From: Flaveria trinervia
Lineage: Eukaryota; Streptophyta; Magnoliopsida; Asterales; Asteraceae
DNA length: 64,000 nt
Direction of reading: 5' to 3'
NCBI GenBank assembly: GCA_025506515.1
Contig: CM046451.1
Coordinates: 47,069,212-47,133,211 of the forward strand
Made by a program: the position numbers and the translations under genes. Positions 1 through 10,269 of this stretch are shown here, one piece after another. Positions within the stretch are counted from its first letter, which is position 1. Each line of letters opens with the position of its first letter. Under the pieces are notes generated by a model that was not told the origin of the DNA, did no database searches, and saw nothing but the letters and a program-made list of their open reading frames with translations.

Positions 1-287
1 ATATCATGATCCAGAATGGAGCTCCGTATACTGTACGGCTCACGAGAGCGATCAGCTGAGGCATTCTCCCAGAATGCCTGGTGTAATGACCTTTAGGGCG
101 TGCAAGGTGTAGATATAGCCTTATGTATCCGGGAGCCTCTAAGGAAGGCTATAATCTCTATGAACTCGGCCCTGTTGCAAGTAGTATGATCCATGTGAGC
201 ACATATGTTGTGCTTTGGATTAATAGACCATCTATCAGCCATTTTCTCAAACACAAGACACAGAATCATTAGTACATAATACATCAA
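1..287 (-). pseudogene. copia-A extra 3' ORF, N-terminal fragment
   Basis: A minus-strand frame opens at 287 and runs 64 codons to a stop at 93. The stretch FIEIIAFLRG near its C-terminus looks like the start of the additional ORF that copia-type elements in this window carry downstream of RNase H (compare copia-B 21264, copia-F 37768, copia-G 49961). Readable sequence continues in another frame towards position 1, so the copy is frameshifted as well as cut by the window edge. Its position, about 2.6 kb beyond the end of copia-A pol on the same strand, agrees with this assignment. Similarity was judged by eye and is weak; function unknown. Confidence 0.4.
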
Positions 288-315
288 AATTCAGTTCTAA
301 GTGTAATGTTTAAAT

Positions 316-1245
316 TCATTCTGATTCATTCATGTGAATGAATCATGTGACTGGAGTCAGTCGTTTGTTCTTTCGTGCGACTGAGCTCGTTCGGGTGAAT
401 AAGACATGCGACTGAGTTCAATCTGCTGACTGAGTCTGCGATTGGTTCAGTCGGCCGACTGAACTCATTCGCATGGTTCATTCGGCCGATTGACCCAATC
501 GCAAGATTCAATCGTGCGATTGGAGTTCATCCGGACGACCAGTCGCTTGTCCCACTATTCAGTCTCCTGTAGTTCGAATCTTGACCAATTCAAGTAATTT
601 AACATGGTTTAATGGTCCATTTGACTCGCCATCTTGTCACTAATAACCAATTCAAGTAATTTAACATGGTTTATGTAGGTTATTAGGGCATTTTTCAGTC
701 CGGTTCTTGTTTCATTCGAATATCACATATTTGGATTCAAGATCTTCTAATTTCGGTAAGATTTAACTGCAATGTACCTGTATAATCGTCAATCGAACGT
801 CAGAAGATCAACAGCAATGTGAACACAAGATTTCTAGAAATTTTGGCAGAGTAACGGGAAGAAATGCGATTTGGGTGCGATTGGGAGTGATGAGTAAAAC
901 GCGATCGACTGAGGCCCTTTAAATACTAAACCTAAGTTCAATCGGCCGACTGGCCTCATTCGCTCAGTTCATTCGGGCGACTGAGGTTCAGTCGTGCGAT
1001 TGGCCCAGTCAGTCGCTTTCAGTTGGCCGACTGACTCATTCGTGCCCTTTCATTCGCACCCTCAGTTAACCGACTGAGTCTCAGTCGGTCGACTGAATCA
1101 TTCGCACCCTGTCATTCGGTCGAATGGATCATTCTTATACGCCATTCGGGTGAATGACTAAATTTCATGTCCAGTCGTGCGAATGGGATCCATTCGCATG
1201 GTTGGTCCATATTCATGGTCCAATCGTGCGAATGGGTCACACTTA
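316..1245. repeat. Array of CG-rich dyad words (AGTCG..CGACT family), copia-A 3' non-coding region
   Basis: Dozens of 10-18 bp words of the form (C/A)(A/T)(G/T)TCGNNCGA(A/C)T(G/A) crowd 316-545 and 930-1245. Many are self-complementary: the 18 bp at 446-463 (TTCAGTCGGCCGACTGAA) read the same on both strands. Spacing is irregular, so this is not a simple tandem satellite. Between the two blocks (546-930) there is AT-rich sequence with a short direct repeat of about 25 bp near 585 and 647 (core CAATTCAAGTAATTTAACATG). The same word type recurs in the copia-A leader (9090-9320), its LTR (9830-10030) and the gypsy-1 LTRs. No coding potential seen. Confidence 0.75.
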
Positions 1246-1317
1246 GTAAACTTCTACCATTTTGAACATTTTACTTTTAAGATCCTTTTAACTTTTGAAA
1301 TAAACATTATGAGTTTT

Positions 1318-1444
1318 TGATCATCTCAGACATGATCATTTTAACCAATTTAGTCACCTCAGACATGACTCTTTTAAACCCTTTGTCACCTCAGACGTGA
1401 CTGCTTTAAACTTGAAAATTATGGGGTCATCTCAGACATGACCC
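1318..1444. repeat. Four hairpin units with constant loop CTCAGAC and changing stems
   Basis: Units lie at 1318-1338, 1352-1370, 1385-1401 and 1424-1444, spaced 33-39 bp. Each has the 7-nt loop CTCAGAC. The left arms differ (TGATCAT, AGTCAC, GTCAC, GGGTCAT) and the right arms change with them (ATGATCA, ATGACT, GTGAC, ATGACCC), so pairing is kept except for one C-A mismatch next to the loop in unit 2. The context is non-coding DNA between copia-A pol and its extra ORF. The pattern suggests selection for or gene-conversion of a paired structure in RNA or single-stranded DNA; role unknown. Confidence 0.8.
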
Positions 1445-2880
1445 TTTTAGTGAGTTGATCCCTTATCGATTTTTATGATGTAGTCCGGCAAACAAGCAAA
1501 ACTAAAGGACTAAGTGAATAATAAAAAAAACTAAACTAATAATAAAAACTTGTTTTTGGCTTTTTGTGAGGGATAAATCCTAAGATGGAAGTCTACGGGA
1601 TTTGGTTCCGGAATAGGCAGCTTCAACTTAGATTGACCACACTTGGACCAAAAACAATTTTGGAATCATACAGGCAAGTCAAATCGTTTAGGACTTGTTA
1701 TCAAAATCTTTTGATGCTCTATTCTTGGTTTTCATCCAGAGTCGTTAGCAACTTTTAGGAAATCATACTGGAACTATTAGATTACCACATTGATTGAACT
1801 TTCAAGAATTGCAGCCACAACGATTGTCAATATGTTTGTCCTCTTAAATCCATACACAGACTTTTGACACAGACTGGTGATAAATTTAGGTTTAATTATT
1901 TCAACTAACATTTTTGGATCCCACACTTATATGGTAATCAACATTCCTCAGGAGCTTTTGAGCGGTCTACGGGTATTTTTACAAGAAGAGACTATTCTTA
2001 GAGCTTTCAAAGAGAATCCAATCCTTAGGTCAGTGCCATCGCACAGTAGAGAGGCGGCAAACAACACTAAATTCTAGAATATCTAGGTTATGCTTATCCT
2101 CAGCTCAGTGCCATCGCACAGCAGAGAGGCACCCAACCTGTCTCCTTGTTAGAGCAGCTTAATTTTATTTTGCACAAAATGCACCAACAACATAAGTCAT
2201 TAGCTTGATAGCAATTTTCTTTCATTTCTTCGTGCTTTGCTCTATTTATGGTCATCTGCACACATTTGTGGCGTTTACATGCTCATTACCCCTTATTGGA
2301 ATATTGTTGATTGTGTTAACCAGTGATAAGATAGAAGCCCACTGTCAGTTGAACAACTTAGTTTGATCTTGAGATCACGAGTTAGGTCTAATCATCTATT
2401 GTGTTGAATCTACCGACATATTAATTATGATCTAGCAACCTCTAGGTCTACTCTCGTTGTGTTACCTTAGGAGTTACCAGTTTTTCTATCATCTTCCCGT
2501 TTTATATTGCTTAGACTACACAGACTTATACTTTGAATTTTTGCATCATTGAATTAAATTTTAAAGTCCCTCTTGATATGTTCATGTGTACTATCATATT
2601 CCAAAGGGTTGAATCGGTATCACAGATACGATCTACCACATATCAACTTTCCACTCCTTCTCCCTCGTCTTTTTTTTTGATAATGTTACTTGCTGACTTA
2701 TTCTCCCCCTAAAATACTAACATCATAACTGGTTCAATTATTTTAGGATTTTAATAAACAGCAGAATAACATGAGTTTAATTTTAAACAGACTAAATTAA
2801 CCAAATAAAATAAAATAAAATGAAAAATTAACTAAGCTACACCGACTACACATGATCATCATGAGGAATAACCTCACTTT
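1445..2880 (-). other. copia-A non-coding region between pol and extra ORF
   Basis: No convincing coding frame. It is AT-rich and holds a 26-bp direct repeat (separate entry) and, at 2703-2710, the minus-strand purine tract AGGGGGAG. That tract resembles a polypurine tract, but no LTR terminus (TG..CA matching the 5' LTR at 9540) follows it, so I do not place the 3' LTR here. The region is read as the long spacer between RNase H and the extra ORF. Confidence 0.6.
2030..2130. repeat. 26-bp direct repeat pair, 75 bp apart
   Basis: TCAGTGCCATCGCACAG followed by (T/C)AGAGAGGC occurs at 2030-2055 and 2105-2130 with a single mismatch. It lies in the non-coding 3' part of copia-A. The core GTGCCATCGCAC is itself nearly self-complementary. 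Confidence 0.8.
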
Positions 2881-3370
2881 TCTTTTTAACGACGTTGACC
2901 TCTAGCAAATATTGAAAACGTGGTTTATCAAAGGCTTTAGTATAGAGGTCAGTGCGTTGAAAATCAGTATTAATTTTTACCACATCAATGAAGTTCTTTT
3001 CAAAACAATCTCTTATGAAATGGTATTTAATACCAATATGTTAGGTCTTAGGATGTTGGACCGGATTTTTAGTTACTGCAATTGTAGCAGAGTTATCCAC
3101 AAAAATAGGAGTAGAAGAGAACTTTAAACCGTAATCCCGCATTTGCTGTTGAATCCAGATGATTTGTGAACAGGAACTTGCAGCAGCAACGTATTCGGCT
3201 TCACAGGTTGACAATGCAACCGATGTCTGCTTCTTACACTGCCAGGTAATTAATCTTCTCCCAAAGAATTGACACCCTGCTGATGTAGACTTATAATTCA
3301 TCTTGCAGCCCCCGTAATCTGAGTCACTATACGCCGTGAGTTCAAAGTCATCATCATGAGGATACCACAA
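2881..3370 (-). pseudogene. pol: copia-A RNase H domain
   Basis: Minus-strand frame 3370 to 3041 encodes a Ty1/copia RNase H, which removes the RNA strand during reverse transcription. Visible are the first catalytic Asp in YSDSDYGG, the Glu in STCEAEYVAAAS and a later Asp in IFVDNSA, with the family block NPVQHPKT at the end. A stop falls directly after that block at 3041; the C-terminal tail remains readable down to about 2880 (GKAF/DKP-like end). It overlaps the preceding RT fragment (3354-3755) by 17 bp in another frame, so RT and RNase H are separated by a frameshift. Confidence 0.9.
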
Positions 3371-4830
3371 CCCAAGTGGGGTGTACCTTCAGGTAACGAA
3401 ATATCCTCTTGACCCCGATCAGATGGTTGACCTTACGCTTAGCCTGATATCTACAACATAAACATGTAGCATACATGATATCAGGTCTTGAGGCAGTGAG
3501 ATACATGAGGGATCCAATCATTCCTTGGTACATTGTGGCATCTACAAGATCTCCATTTTCATCAGGTCCTATATCATGATTCGTAGCAAGTGGAGTTCCA
3601 GCAGCAGAAGCATTCTCCATGTCAAAACAACTGAGAATGTCTCCTACATACTTGGTCTGATGTAGAAATATCCCATTTGGAGTCTGATCCACCTGTAACC
3701 CGAGAAAGAACTTCATCTCCCCAATAGCACTCATCTCAAATTCTTTCTTCATCACTGGTCAAACTCTTTGCACAACTTTAAGTTCTTTGAAACGAAGATT
3801 ATGTCATCGACATAGATCTGTACAAGCAGTAGATCACCATCCTTTTCTTTGATGAATAGCGTGCAGTCAATAACTCCCCTGCGAAAGCCGTGTTTCACAA
3901 GATGAGTCAAGAGTTTCTCATACCAGGCTCTTGGAGCTTGATGAAGCCCGTATAAAGCCTTGTCGAGTTTGTAAACTCTATCCCGATAGTAAGGATCTTC
4001 AATCCCTCGGGTTGACTGACATAGACTGTTTCTCTTATTTCCCCATGAAGGAATGCACTCTTTACATCTACTTGGTAGACTTTAATCTTCATGTACGATG
4101 CATAGGCAAGGTAGATGCGAATGGCTTCCATCCGTGCCACGGGTGCAAACACTTCATTGTAGTCAATTCCCTCAACTTGGCGAAATCCTTGAACCACCAA
4201 TCGAGCCTTGTTCCTGATAATGACTCCTTGGTCATCCTTCTTGCATTTTAAGACCCATTTGGTGCCAATGACCTTAGCACCTTTAGGTCTGTCAACCAGA
4301 GTCCATACACCTAACTTCTTGAACTGAAGAAGTTCTTCTTGTATGGCACTCACCCATGCCTCATCATTTAGTGCATCACTCACGTATTTTGGCTCAAATT
4401 GCAAGACAAAACACCTATAAGCACCATCATGAATATATCCCTTTTCCATAATGGAGGCGTAATCAGCTGAGTATAGCTGATTTTGGATTTGTACTCCTGA
4501 TCTGACATCCCCAATGACATTGTCTAGGGGATGATTGACGTTCAGTCGTGATCCTAGAGTAGTAGGAACAGCTACCTCAGAGCCAAGATTATGAGCATTT
4601 GGTTCTGCATCTGAGGTAGTTGGAGTTTGAGACTCCGAAGTCGAAGGTGCATCACTGGTAGATGCTTGTGGACTTTCAGGAACTGGAACCTGTTCCTCCT
4701 GACTGTTCTGGTCATCTTCTTCAGCTTCATCTTCAGAGGAGGAGTCACTGTCATCGACTACTCCCCCTGACTGAGTAGATGATCCTCCCATTGAGCTTGA
4801 TGTTGGTGTATTCAAGATATCATACATCAT
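3354..4830 (-). pseudogene. pol: copia-A reverse transcriptase with N-terminal acidic linker
   Basis: The frame 4830-3907 (307 codons) starts with a Ser/Glu/Asp-rich integrase-RT linker, then the RT fingers from AWVSAIQEELLQF through GTKWVLKCKKD, RLVVQGFRQVEGIDYNEVFAPVAR and QVDVKSAFLHGEI. The frame is lost after QPEGLK, near 3990. The catalytic YVDD can be read at 3803-3814 in a short intervening segment, and the palm/connection continues in 3755-3354 (FEMSAIGEMKFFLGLQ, GSLMYLTASRPDIMYAT). RT would copy element RNA into cDNA inside virus-like particles; here at least two frameshifts make it non-functional. Confidence 0.92.
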
Positions 4831-5860
4831 CCGTGTAGCTAACTCGTCATCCGAAGAGAGAGAGAGATGTTAAAGGACTTGAAGAATCCATCATAGTCAA
4901 AGAAATAGGTGGGTCCTTTGCCAGTAGGTGGTGTGGTATATCGCTGAACGTCAACATTACACCACACTTCTACTAGATCCGTTGAGTTGTTGTAAACCCT
5001 CTTGTTCGGAATGTTGTATCCTAGAAAGATTCCTTCATCGCCTTCTCGCTGAATTTACCTTCTTGTGTTTTCTTCAGAAGTGTGCACGGCATGCCAAATG
5101 GTTCGAGATACTCCAGATTCGGTTTGCATCTTTGTATTAGCTCGTAACATGTCTTTCTGTGACGCTTGACAATCAGAACTCAATTAGTGTATAACATGCA
5201 TTAGCAACTGCCTCATTCCAAAATTGGATAGGCAGTTTCGAGTCTGTAGGATAGTCTGTGCTATCTCAATCAAGCTTCTGTTCTTGCTCTCAGCAACGCC
5301 ATTCAACTGAGGCGTGTAGGCAGAAGTGAATTGATGTACAATTCCCTTTTCCTTCCAGTAAGCTCCATCCACTGGTTCTTGAATTCCGTCCCGTTGTTTG
5401 AGCATACTTGTCTACCTTCAGCTTGTAGAGAGATTCCAGTGTGGTTACTAACTCCTTGAAAGACTCAAATGTTTCTGATTGGACTTCAGAAACATTACCC
5501 AAGAGAACCTTGAGTAGTCATTAGTAACCACAAAACAGTACAAGTCGCCTGCTATGCTCTTTGTACTGACTGGACCAAATAGATCCATGTGAAGAAGTTC
5601 AAGAGGAAGTTCTATTGAATGAATTTTCTTTTCCTTATGAGACTTCTTCTGTCTGATTGCCTTTCTGCAAGCTACACAAAAATCAGGACTGGAAGTTCAT
5701 GACATTAACTCCTCTCACTAGATCCTTCTAATCAAGTGATTCATCTTTCTTTGACTAATGTGTCCCATTCTCCTATTCCAGGAGATGGAATCCTTCTCAG
5801 TTGCTTTAGATAGAAAACACTAAACCTCATGATCCGTTGTAGCAGCTGTTGACAATCCAA
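4831..5860 (-). pseudogene. pol: copia-A GAG-pre-integrase zinc finger and integrase, broken
   Basis: Pieces of an rve-type integrase are readable on the minus strand in several frames. In order from 5830 downwards: the GAG-pre-integrase segment (ISWNRRMGHISQ, where the usual first His is Asn), then HMDLFGPV near 5570-5590 carrying the first catalytic Asp, and near 5290-5330 the block QLNGVAESKNRSLIE with the catalytic Glu. The stretch 4831-5180 holds the integrase C-terminal part, broken by stops. Integrase inserts cDNA into host DNA; this copy has several frameshifts. Confidence 0.85.
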
Positions 5861-6230
5861 CACATAAAGGTCTTTATCTTGAAGCAGTCATCAAAACTTG
5901 GTCTTCTAGGATCACGTAATCTTTCTTGAGCACGTAACACTTCTTGTTGTCGAAGATGACTTTAAATCCCTTATCGCAGATTTGTGAAATAGAAAGTAAG
6001 TTATTTTGGAGTTGTTGAACATAGTTCACCTTATCAAACTTAACTTTCGATTTCCCACTTCTCCCTAGCTGTGATATATCCTTCCTTGTTTCCAGCAAAC
6101 GAAACATGCCCTCCTTTTATTGCTTGACGTTAGATAAAAGAGCCCTGTTTCCTGTCATGTGCCTGGATGCTCCGCTGTCTACAATCCACATGTTAATTTC
6201 AGCACTGTAGCGAGCACCCTGCACATACAA
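5861..6230 (-). pseudogene. pol: copia-A aspartic protease
   Basis: The active-site triplet DSG (DSGAS, followed by RHMTGN) is encoded at 6165-6179 on the minus strand. The C-terminal part of the protease domain is open from 6107 to 5874 (77 codons, including VNYVQQLQNNLLSISQICDKG). A stop lies between them near 6110-6120. In copia elements this domain cuts the Gag-Pol polyprotein. The order Gag, protease, integrase, RT, RNase H fits Ty1/copia. Confidence 0.88.
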
Positions 6231-6239
6231 TGTAAAGGA

Positions 6240-6660
6240 TTAGTTTAGGTTAGGAACCCAAGCCTTTACTAGCTTGAGTTTCCCAGAGGCATAACACATC
6301 ATAAATTCAACCCATTGACCCTTAGAGGGTGAGGGTAGCCCAGGTTCCTTCTTGTCATCATCATCAGACACAAAGGTTGACTTCTCTTTCCATAAGCCAG
6401 ATTTGTGCAATGCCTGTTTGTGATACACAGTCGACTGGCTAAGGGTTGAACTTTATGTGCACTAGTTCTTCTAGGTGGAGTTAAAGAACTCCTCTTAGAA
6501 GACCTAGGTTTTGAGTCCTGAAGTTCAATCTTTTTCCTAGGTGTCTGATAATAAAGACAATAGGAAGCAATGTGTCCACATTCTCCATAATTGTAGCATG
6601 ACCTGCTATCAACTTTATGATTAAACTTTCTTTGTGGAGACGTGTGTGACACTATAGTAA
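6240..6660 (-). pseudogene. gag: copia-A Gag/Pol linker with degenerate CCHC knuckle
   Basis: Frame 6652-6299 contains CYNYGECGHIASYC. This is the CX2CX4HX4C nucleocapsid knuckle, with the second Cys replaced by Tyr. It is followed by basic Ser/Lys-rich sequence. An overlapping short frame (6428-6240) ends in the conserved pre-protease phrase KAWVPN. The knuckle would bind element RNA; losing one zinc ligand should weaken it. Confidence 0.8.
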
Positions 6661-6735
6661 CATCACTTACTTTAGATTTTGACTCTGGTTCTTTTGATGT
6701 TTTTTTTGTTTAACGAGTTAACTGTTTTAACATGT

Positions 6736-7479
6736 TTAATATCTTTTTCCTTTTGTTAACTGGTTTTTGACTATTTGAAGTCCTTTTAGGTTCTGATTTG
6801 ACTCTGTTGACCCTGACTTTAAGTTAACCTTTTCAAAATCTTTTTCCAGATTCAACACAAGGAATTTACTCTTTGCCTTTGAAGTGGCCTCCTTTTGTTT
6901 GTTTCTAGATTCAATGGTTGAACATGAGGAATTTGGATCACTAACAAGAGGAGTAGACACCGCATGATCCTTGATGGGATTGTCATTTACAGGTCTACTC
7001 TTAGTGTTCATCAAGGTCTCAGGTGGTGGTGGAACCACTTTGTAACCCAAACCCTCCCCATTGTTTCGTTCTCTCACTAAGTGTTGGACTATGTGTGATG
7101 AACTTGTCCAACTATGCAGTTTCTGTTTTAATGATTTTACTTCTACTTCTATAACTGCCTTTTGCTTCTTAGTGTCTTCTAGGGAGTTTAGATAGTACCT
7201 AATGTCATTAGCTTGGTTAAATGCAACTACTTCGGTTTCCCTAAGCTGTTTAGTCAAAAGGTCTATCTTTTCTTTGTAACTATGCTTATTTTGTTTTAAT
7301 ACTCTATTCGCCTCAGTGCACAGTTGTAAATCTTTTACAAAGTTATCATTATGATCTAATAACCTAGCAAATTTCTCATCTATGCTATTTCTAAATGTAT
7401 TACAATCAATACAAGCATGATTATTAAACTTTTGGTCAGTGGTACCTACCTGAGTTGGTTCAGAAGAGTTAGCCATCAA
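6736..7479 (-). CDS. gag: copia-A coiled-coil segment of Gag region (open 247-codon frame)
   Basis: The frame stays open for 247 codons. Residues about 40-125 are rich in Leu, Lys, Glu and Gln in heptad-like order (RVLKQNKHSYKEKIDLLTKQ, KKQKAVIEVEVKSLKQKL) and look like a coiled coil. The rest is Ser/Thr/Lys-rich linker. The same coiled-coil-after-Gag arrangement is present in copia-B, -C, -F and -G. In the intact element it would be part of one Gag-Pol frame, so the ATG at 7479 is probably internal. It may help Gag assembly; that is inference. Confidence 0.7.
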   Translation of the reverse strand: MMANSSEPTQVGTTDQKFNNHACIDCNTFRNSIDEKFARLLDHNDNFVKDLQLCTEANRVLKQNKHSYKEKIDLLTKQLRETEVVAFNQANDIRYYLNSLEDTKKQKAVIEVEVKSLKQKLHSWTSSSHIVQHLVRERNNGEGLGYKVVPPPPETLMNTKSRPVNDNPIKDHAVSTPLVSDPNSSCSTIESRNKQKEATSKAKSKFLVLNLEKDFEKVNLKSGSTESNQNLKGLQIVKNQLTKGKRY

Positions 7480-7699
7480 TGCAGCATCAAATGTCTCTGG
7501 TTCTGGTGATTCTGTCTTTTCTGTCCTTGCTTTGGTAGTCTCCTCTTTAGGCTTGTAGCTGACCTCCGTTGCCGTTGTCTCTTCATATTAGACATCGCTA
7601 TATCAACTGCTAGATCTCCTTCACTCGTAGAATCATCATCAAAGTCTTCTACACTTGCAATGTTTGATTCCCCTGGAGAGACAAACCTAAAGCTCCAGT

Positions 7700-9044
7700 C
7701 CTATCCTTCATCATCATGAGCAATCAAGGCTTTTGGATCCTTGCTTGATGAAGTAGAACTAGTAGCTTGCTTGTCTTGACGAGTGAAGGACGAGAATGGG
7801 TTCCCGTTACCCGTCTTCTTTGGCTTAACACTTTCTCTCTTGAAGTGCCCCTTCTTTCCATAGTTAAAGCAGGTCACTTTGCTCTTGTCAAAGCCAATGT
7901 GGTATCCTTAGTAGCTACCAAGTTCTGTCCGGTCTTTTTCACAAACTTCTTTGCCCTTCGGACAGCACTAGCTAAGGCCCACATTATGTCCATTCTCTCC
8001 AGCTCCATTTCGTCCACCTGCTCGTAGTCCTCGTCTGACACATGGCAGTTTCAATCTTCCCAACAACAAGTCCATCATAAGAATGAACCACTGCAGCCAA
8101 AAGATCCATGTGTTCTCGAGCTACTTCTACAGTCACATTACCGAGGTTCTCGGTCTTCAGTCTAGTAGCATTTGTTTCAGATCCAATATGATGGTACAAG
8201 AAGACCCCGACGTGTCTGATCCTGAAGGAGAAGCATGTGAAGGAACCGAGGAGCTAGACACAAATGTAGTCTGGAGGGGTGCGCCAGATGTCTTAGCTTG
8301 AGGCGTGGCATTATACAAAGCCGGATTCTGAGTATACGAAGACTTCTGAGCTCTGTACTTCATCCTAAGAGCTTCTTCTCGCAGCTTTAGAATGAAGTCA
8401 TTTATATCCATCTTTGCCAGCATTCCATTCTGTCTCAGGTTAGACACGAATGAACCCCACTTTTCCAGCAATCCGTCTGCAAAGTTAGTAACTTTCTCTT
8501 CCATGGTAGTAGCCACCCATGTGTATGCAGTTCACTCATCAGATGGTAGAATCTATCAATAACATCGTCCAAACTCTCGTTTCCCATCGATGAGAAGTTA
8601 TCAAATTTCTTCTTTAACTCGTTAGCCTTGATTGCCTTCAACGAAGCATTCCCGTCGTACCTCTTTTCCAGCTCATCCCATAGTTTCTTGGACTACTTAT
8701 TCTCTGAGTACTGGTGGAAAATGTCTTTAGGGATAGACTGTGTAATCAATGATAAACCCTCTTCTCTGCATTATATTTAACTTTCTGCGCGTCTGTCATC
8801 CCTCCTAAGGTTAGCTTTACTCCATCGGCTCCCACCGGCGTATTATACCAATCTCGATAGCTTCCCACAGATTCGGATCCACTCCATTGAGGTAGATCTC
8901 AAAACGTTGTTTCCAGTGGGGAAACTCATCTAACGTTAAGAGCTTCGGTGGTTTATTATGATTACCCACCTCACTCTCAAGTAACAGCAGGTTCTGGATC
9001 CTAGAGTCCTTCCCAGCAGTAAAGGCTGACATTTGATCTTCCAT
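7700..9044 (-). pseudogene. gag: copia-A Gag (UBN2-type) with first, degenerate CCHC knuckle
   Basis: The likely start is ATG 9044, giving MEDQMSAFTAGKDSRIQN and the Gag N-terminal phrase FPHWKQRFEIYLNGVDPNLWEAI before a stop at 8817. Gag continues in other frames at 8641-8435 (ELKKKFDNFSSMGNESLDDV) and 8516-8157 (ISKL/RMKYR type segment). A CCHC knuckle near 7848-7890 reads CFNYGKKGHFKRES, so two of the three Cys ligands are lost (to Tyr and Ser). Gag builds the virus-like particle; this copy has at least three frame breaks. The leader from the PBS to the start is about 480 bp. Confidence 0.85.
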
Positions 9045-9084
9045 GGCGAATAACTTTAAGTCTACTAAGACAAACTATCAACTG

Positions 9085-9320
9085 GTGTGACTGAAGGATG
9101 CGATTGGGCTATACGTCCGAATGAACTGAGCGAATGGTTCAATCGTGCGGCTGAACTAAGCGATTGTTTCAGTCGTGCGAATGATGCTGATGCGTATATA
9201 CACTGTGAATGAGTGGTTCAATCGTACGAATGGAGATGCGACTAGGTCCAATCGTGCGTCTGAAGCAATGCGAATGAGGTCCAGTCGTGCGAATGCCTCA
9301 ATCGTGCGACTGAAGCTGCT
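9085..9320. repeat. Dyad-word array in copia-A leader
   Basis: About fifteen copies of words such as CAATCGTGCGACTGA, AGTCGTGCGAATG and AATCGTACGAATG lie between the Gag start and the primer-binding site. This is the place where LTR elements usually keep packaging and dimerisation signals. No coding frame is present. From 9321 to 9524 the leader is ordinary AT-rich sequence. Confidence 0.75.
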
Positions 9321-9524
9321 TTTTTGCGAAAATTTTTAGGTTAAACGTGTTTTAGCCGTAAAAGTTCGAAATTTCGCAAGGTCTAATCGCCTAAGTCCGT
9401 AGAAACCAAACTTTGATGAGCAGGGAACGTCCAAGATCAATTTTGACACAAAAGATTGCGTTTTTAGTGCAAAAACACAAACTTTTTATCAATCTTGATT
9501 GAATCACACGTAATCAAGAGCCAA

Positions 9525-9537
9525 GGCTCTGATACCA
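9525..9537 (-). promoter_or_regulatory. copia-A primer-binding site (initiator Met-tRNA)
   Basis: The minus strand reads TGGTATCAGAGCC, complementary to the 3' end of plant initiator Met-tRNA. It starts 2 nt inside the LTR end. It primes minus-strand cDNA synthesis. Confidence 0.93.
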
Positions 9538-9539
9538 CT

Positions 9540-10269
9540 TGTTGGATCGGGTATTTGCAAGAAATACCTAGTGATTAGCATGTAAACCAGATCAAATAGT
9601 GCGGAATCCTATTTGATTGGCAATCCAATCAGTGAGAACACACGAAGAATCAATAAGAATTGAAACTAACGTTAGAAATCGATTGGAAATCGATCTAATG
9701 TGTTCTATGAATTTGGAGAACGAATTGGAAAACTTCTGGACTGCTAGGGTACGTCTGGATTCGTAATAGAATGAATGCCCTCACTTTTTCACGAATTGGA
9801 TTGTATTTATAGGTTAGTATTGTTCATTCGGGTGACTGGACCATTTGCATGGTTCAGTAGTGCGATAGAAGCATGTGGTAGATCCATACGCACGACTGAG
9901 TGTTCAGTCGTGCGACTGAGCCAATCATATGTGTCAATCATACGACTCATCCAATCTCCTGGTTCAGTCGTGCGACTGAGTCAATCGTATGAAGTTATTC
10001 ATGCGTGTGGTCCATTCACATGAGCCATTCGCATGAAAACTACATTATGTTAAGTTGGAATGTATTCATTAATAAACATTATGTGTCACCATTCAAACAA
10101 TCACTATCCTAATTAACCAATTCAATATCGACTCATTAACGAAATATTAGTCATTACAAATCACAAACAACGAATATCATTTCATTAATCATATCAAATT
10201 ACATCAGTTGTAGATAAACATGATCTATTACATTTCATATCATGATCTAGGGACATACATGCATCAACA
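9540..10269 (-). mobile_element. copia-A 5' LTR (730 bp)
   Basis: The plus strand starts TGTTGGATC next to the PBS and ends GCATCAACA, giving TG..CA ends with a short imperfect inverted repeat. Beyond 10269 the sequence switches abruptly to the gypsy-1 LTR, matching the other gypsy-1 LTR from 18198 onward, so copia-A is inserted in that LTR. The 5 bp after the end, CTAAC (10270-10274), are the expected target-site duplication; the partner is outside the window. The U3 part (right side, 9830-10030) contains the dyad words. Confidence 0.9.
9804..9811 (-). promoter_or_regulatory. TATA box in copia-A 5' LTR
   Basis: TATAAATA on the minus strand, about 460 bp from the LTR start and upstream of the Gag leader, fits the RNA polymerase II promoter of the element. 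Confidence 0.65.

Noticed and set aside
316..1245. CRISPR-like or satellite array
   Set aside because: Words are degenerate, irregularly spaced and without uniform spacers; the sequence is plant retrotransposon DNA.
2703..2710. AGGGGGAG as the copia-A polypurine tract with a 3' LTR to its left
   Set aside because: No TG..CA terminus and no similarity to the 5' LTR (9540-10269) is found in 1-2700, and an extra-ORF fragment lies further left at 93-287.
3931..4251. 106-codon plus-strand frame
   Set aside because: Antisense to copia-A RT, which shows clear RT motifs on the minus strand.
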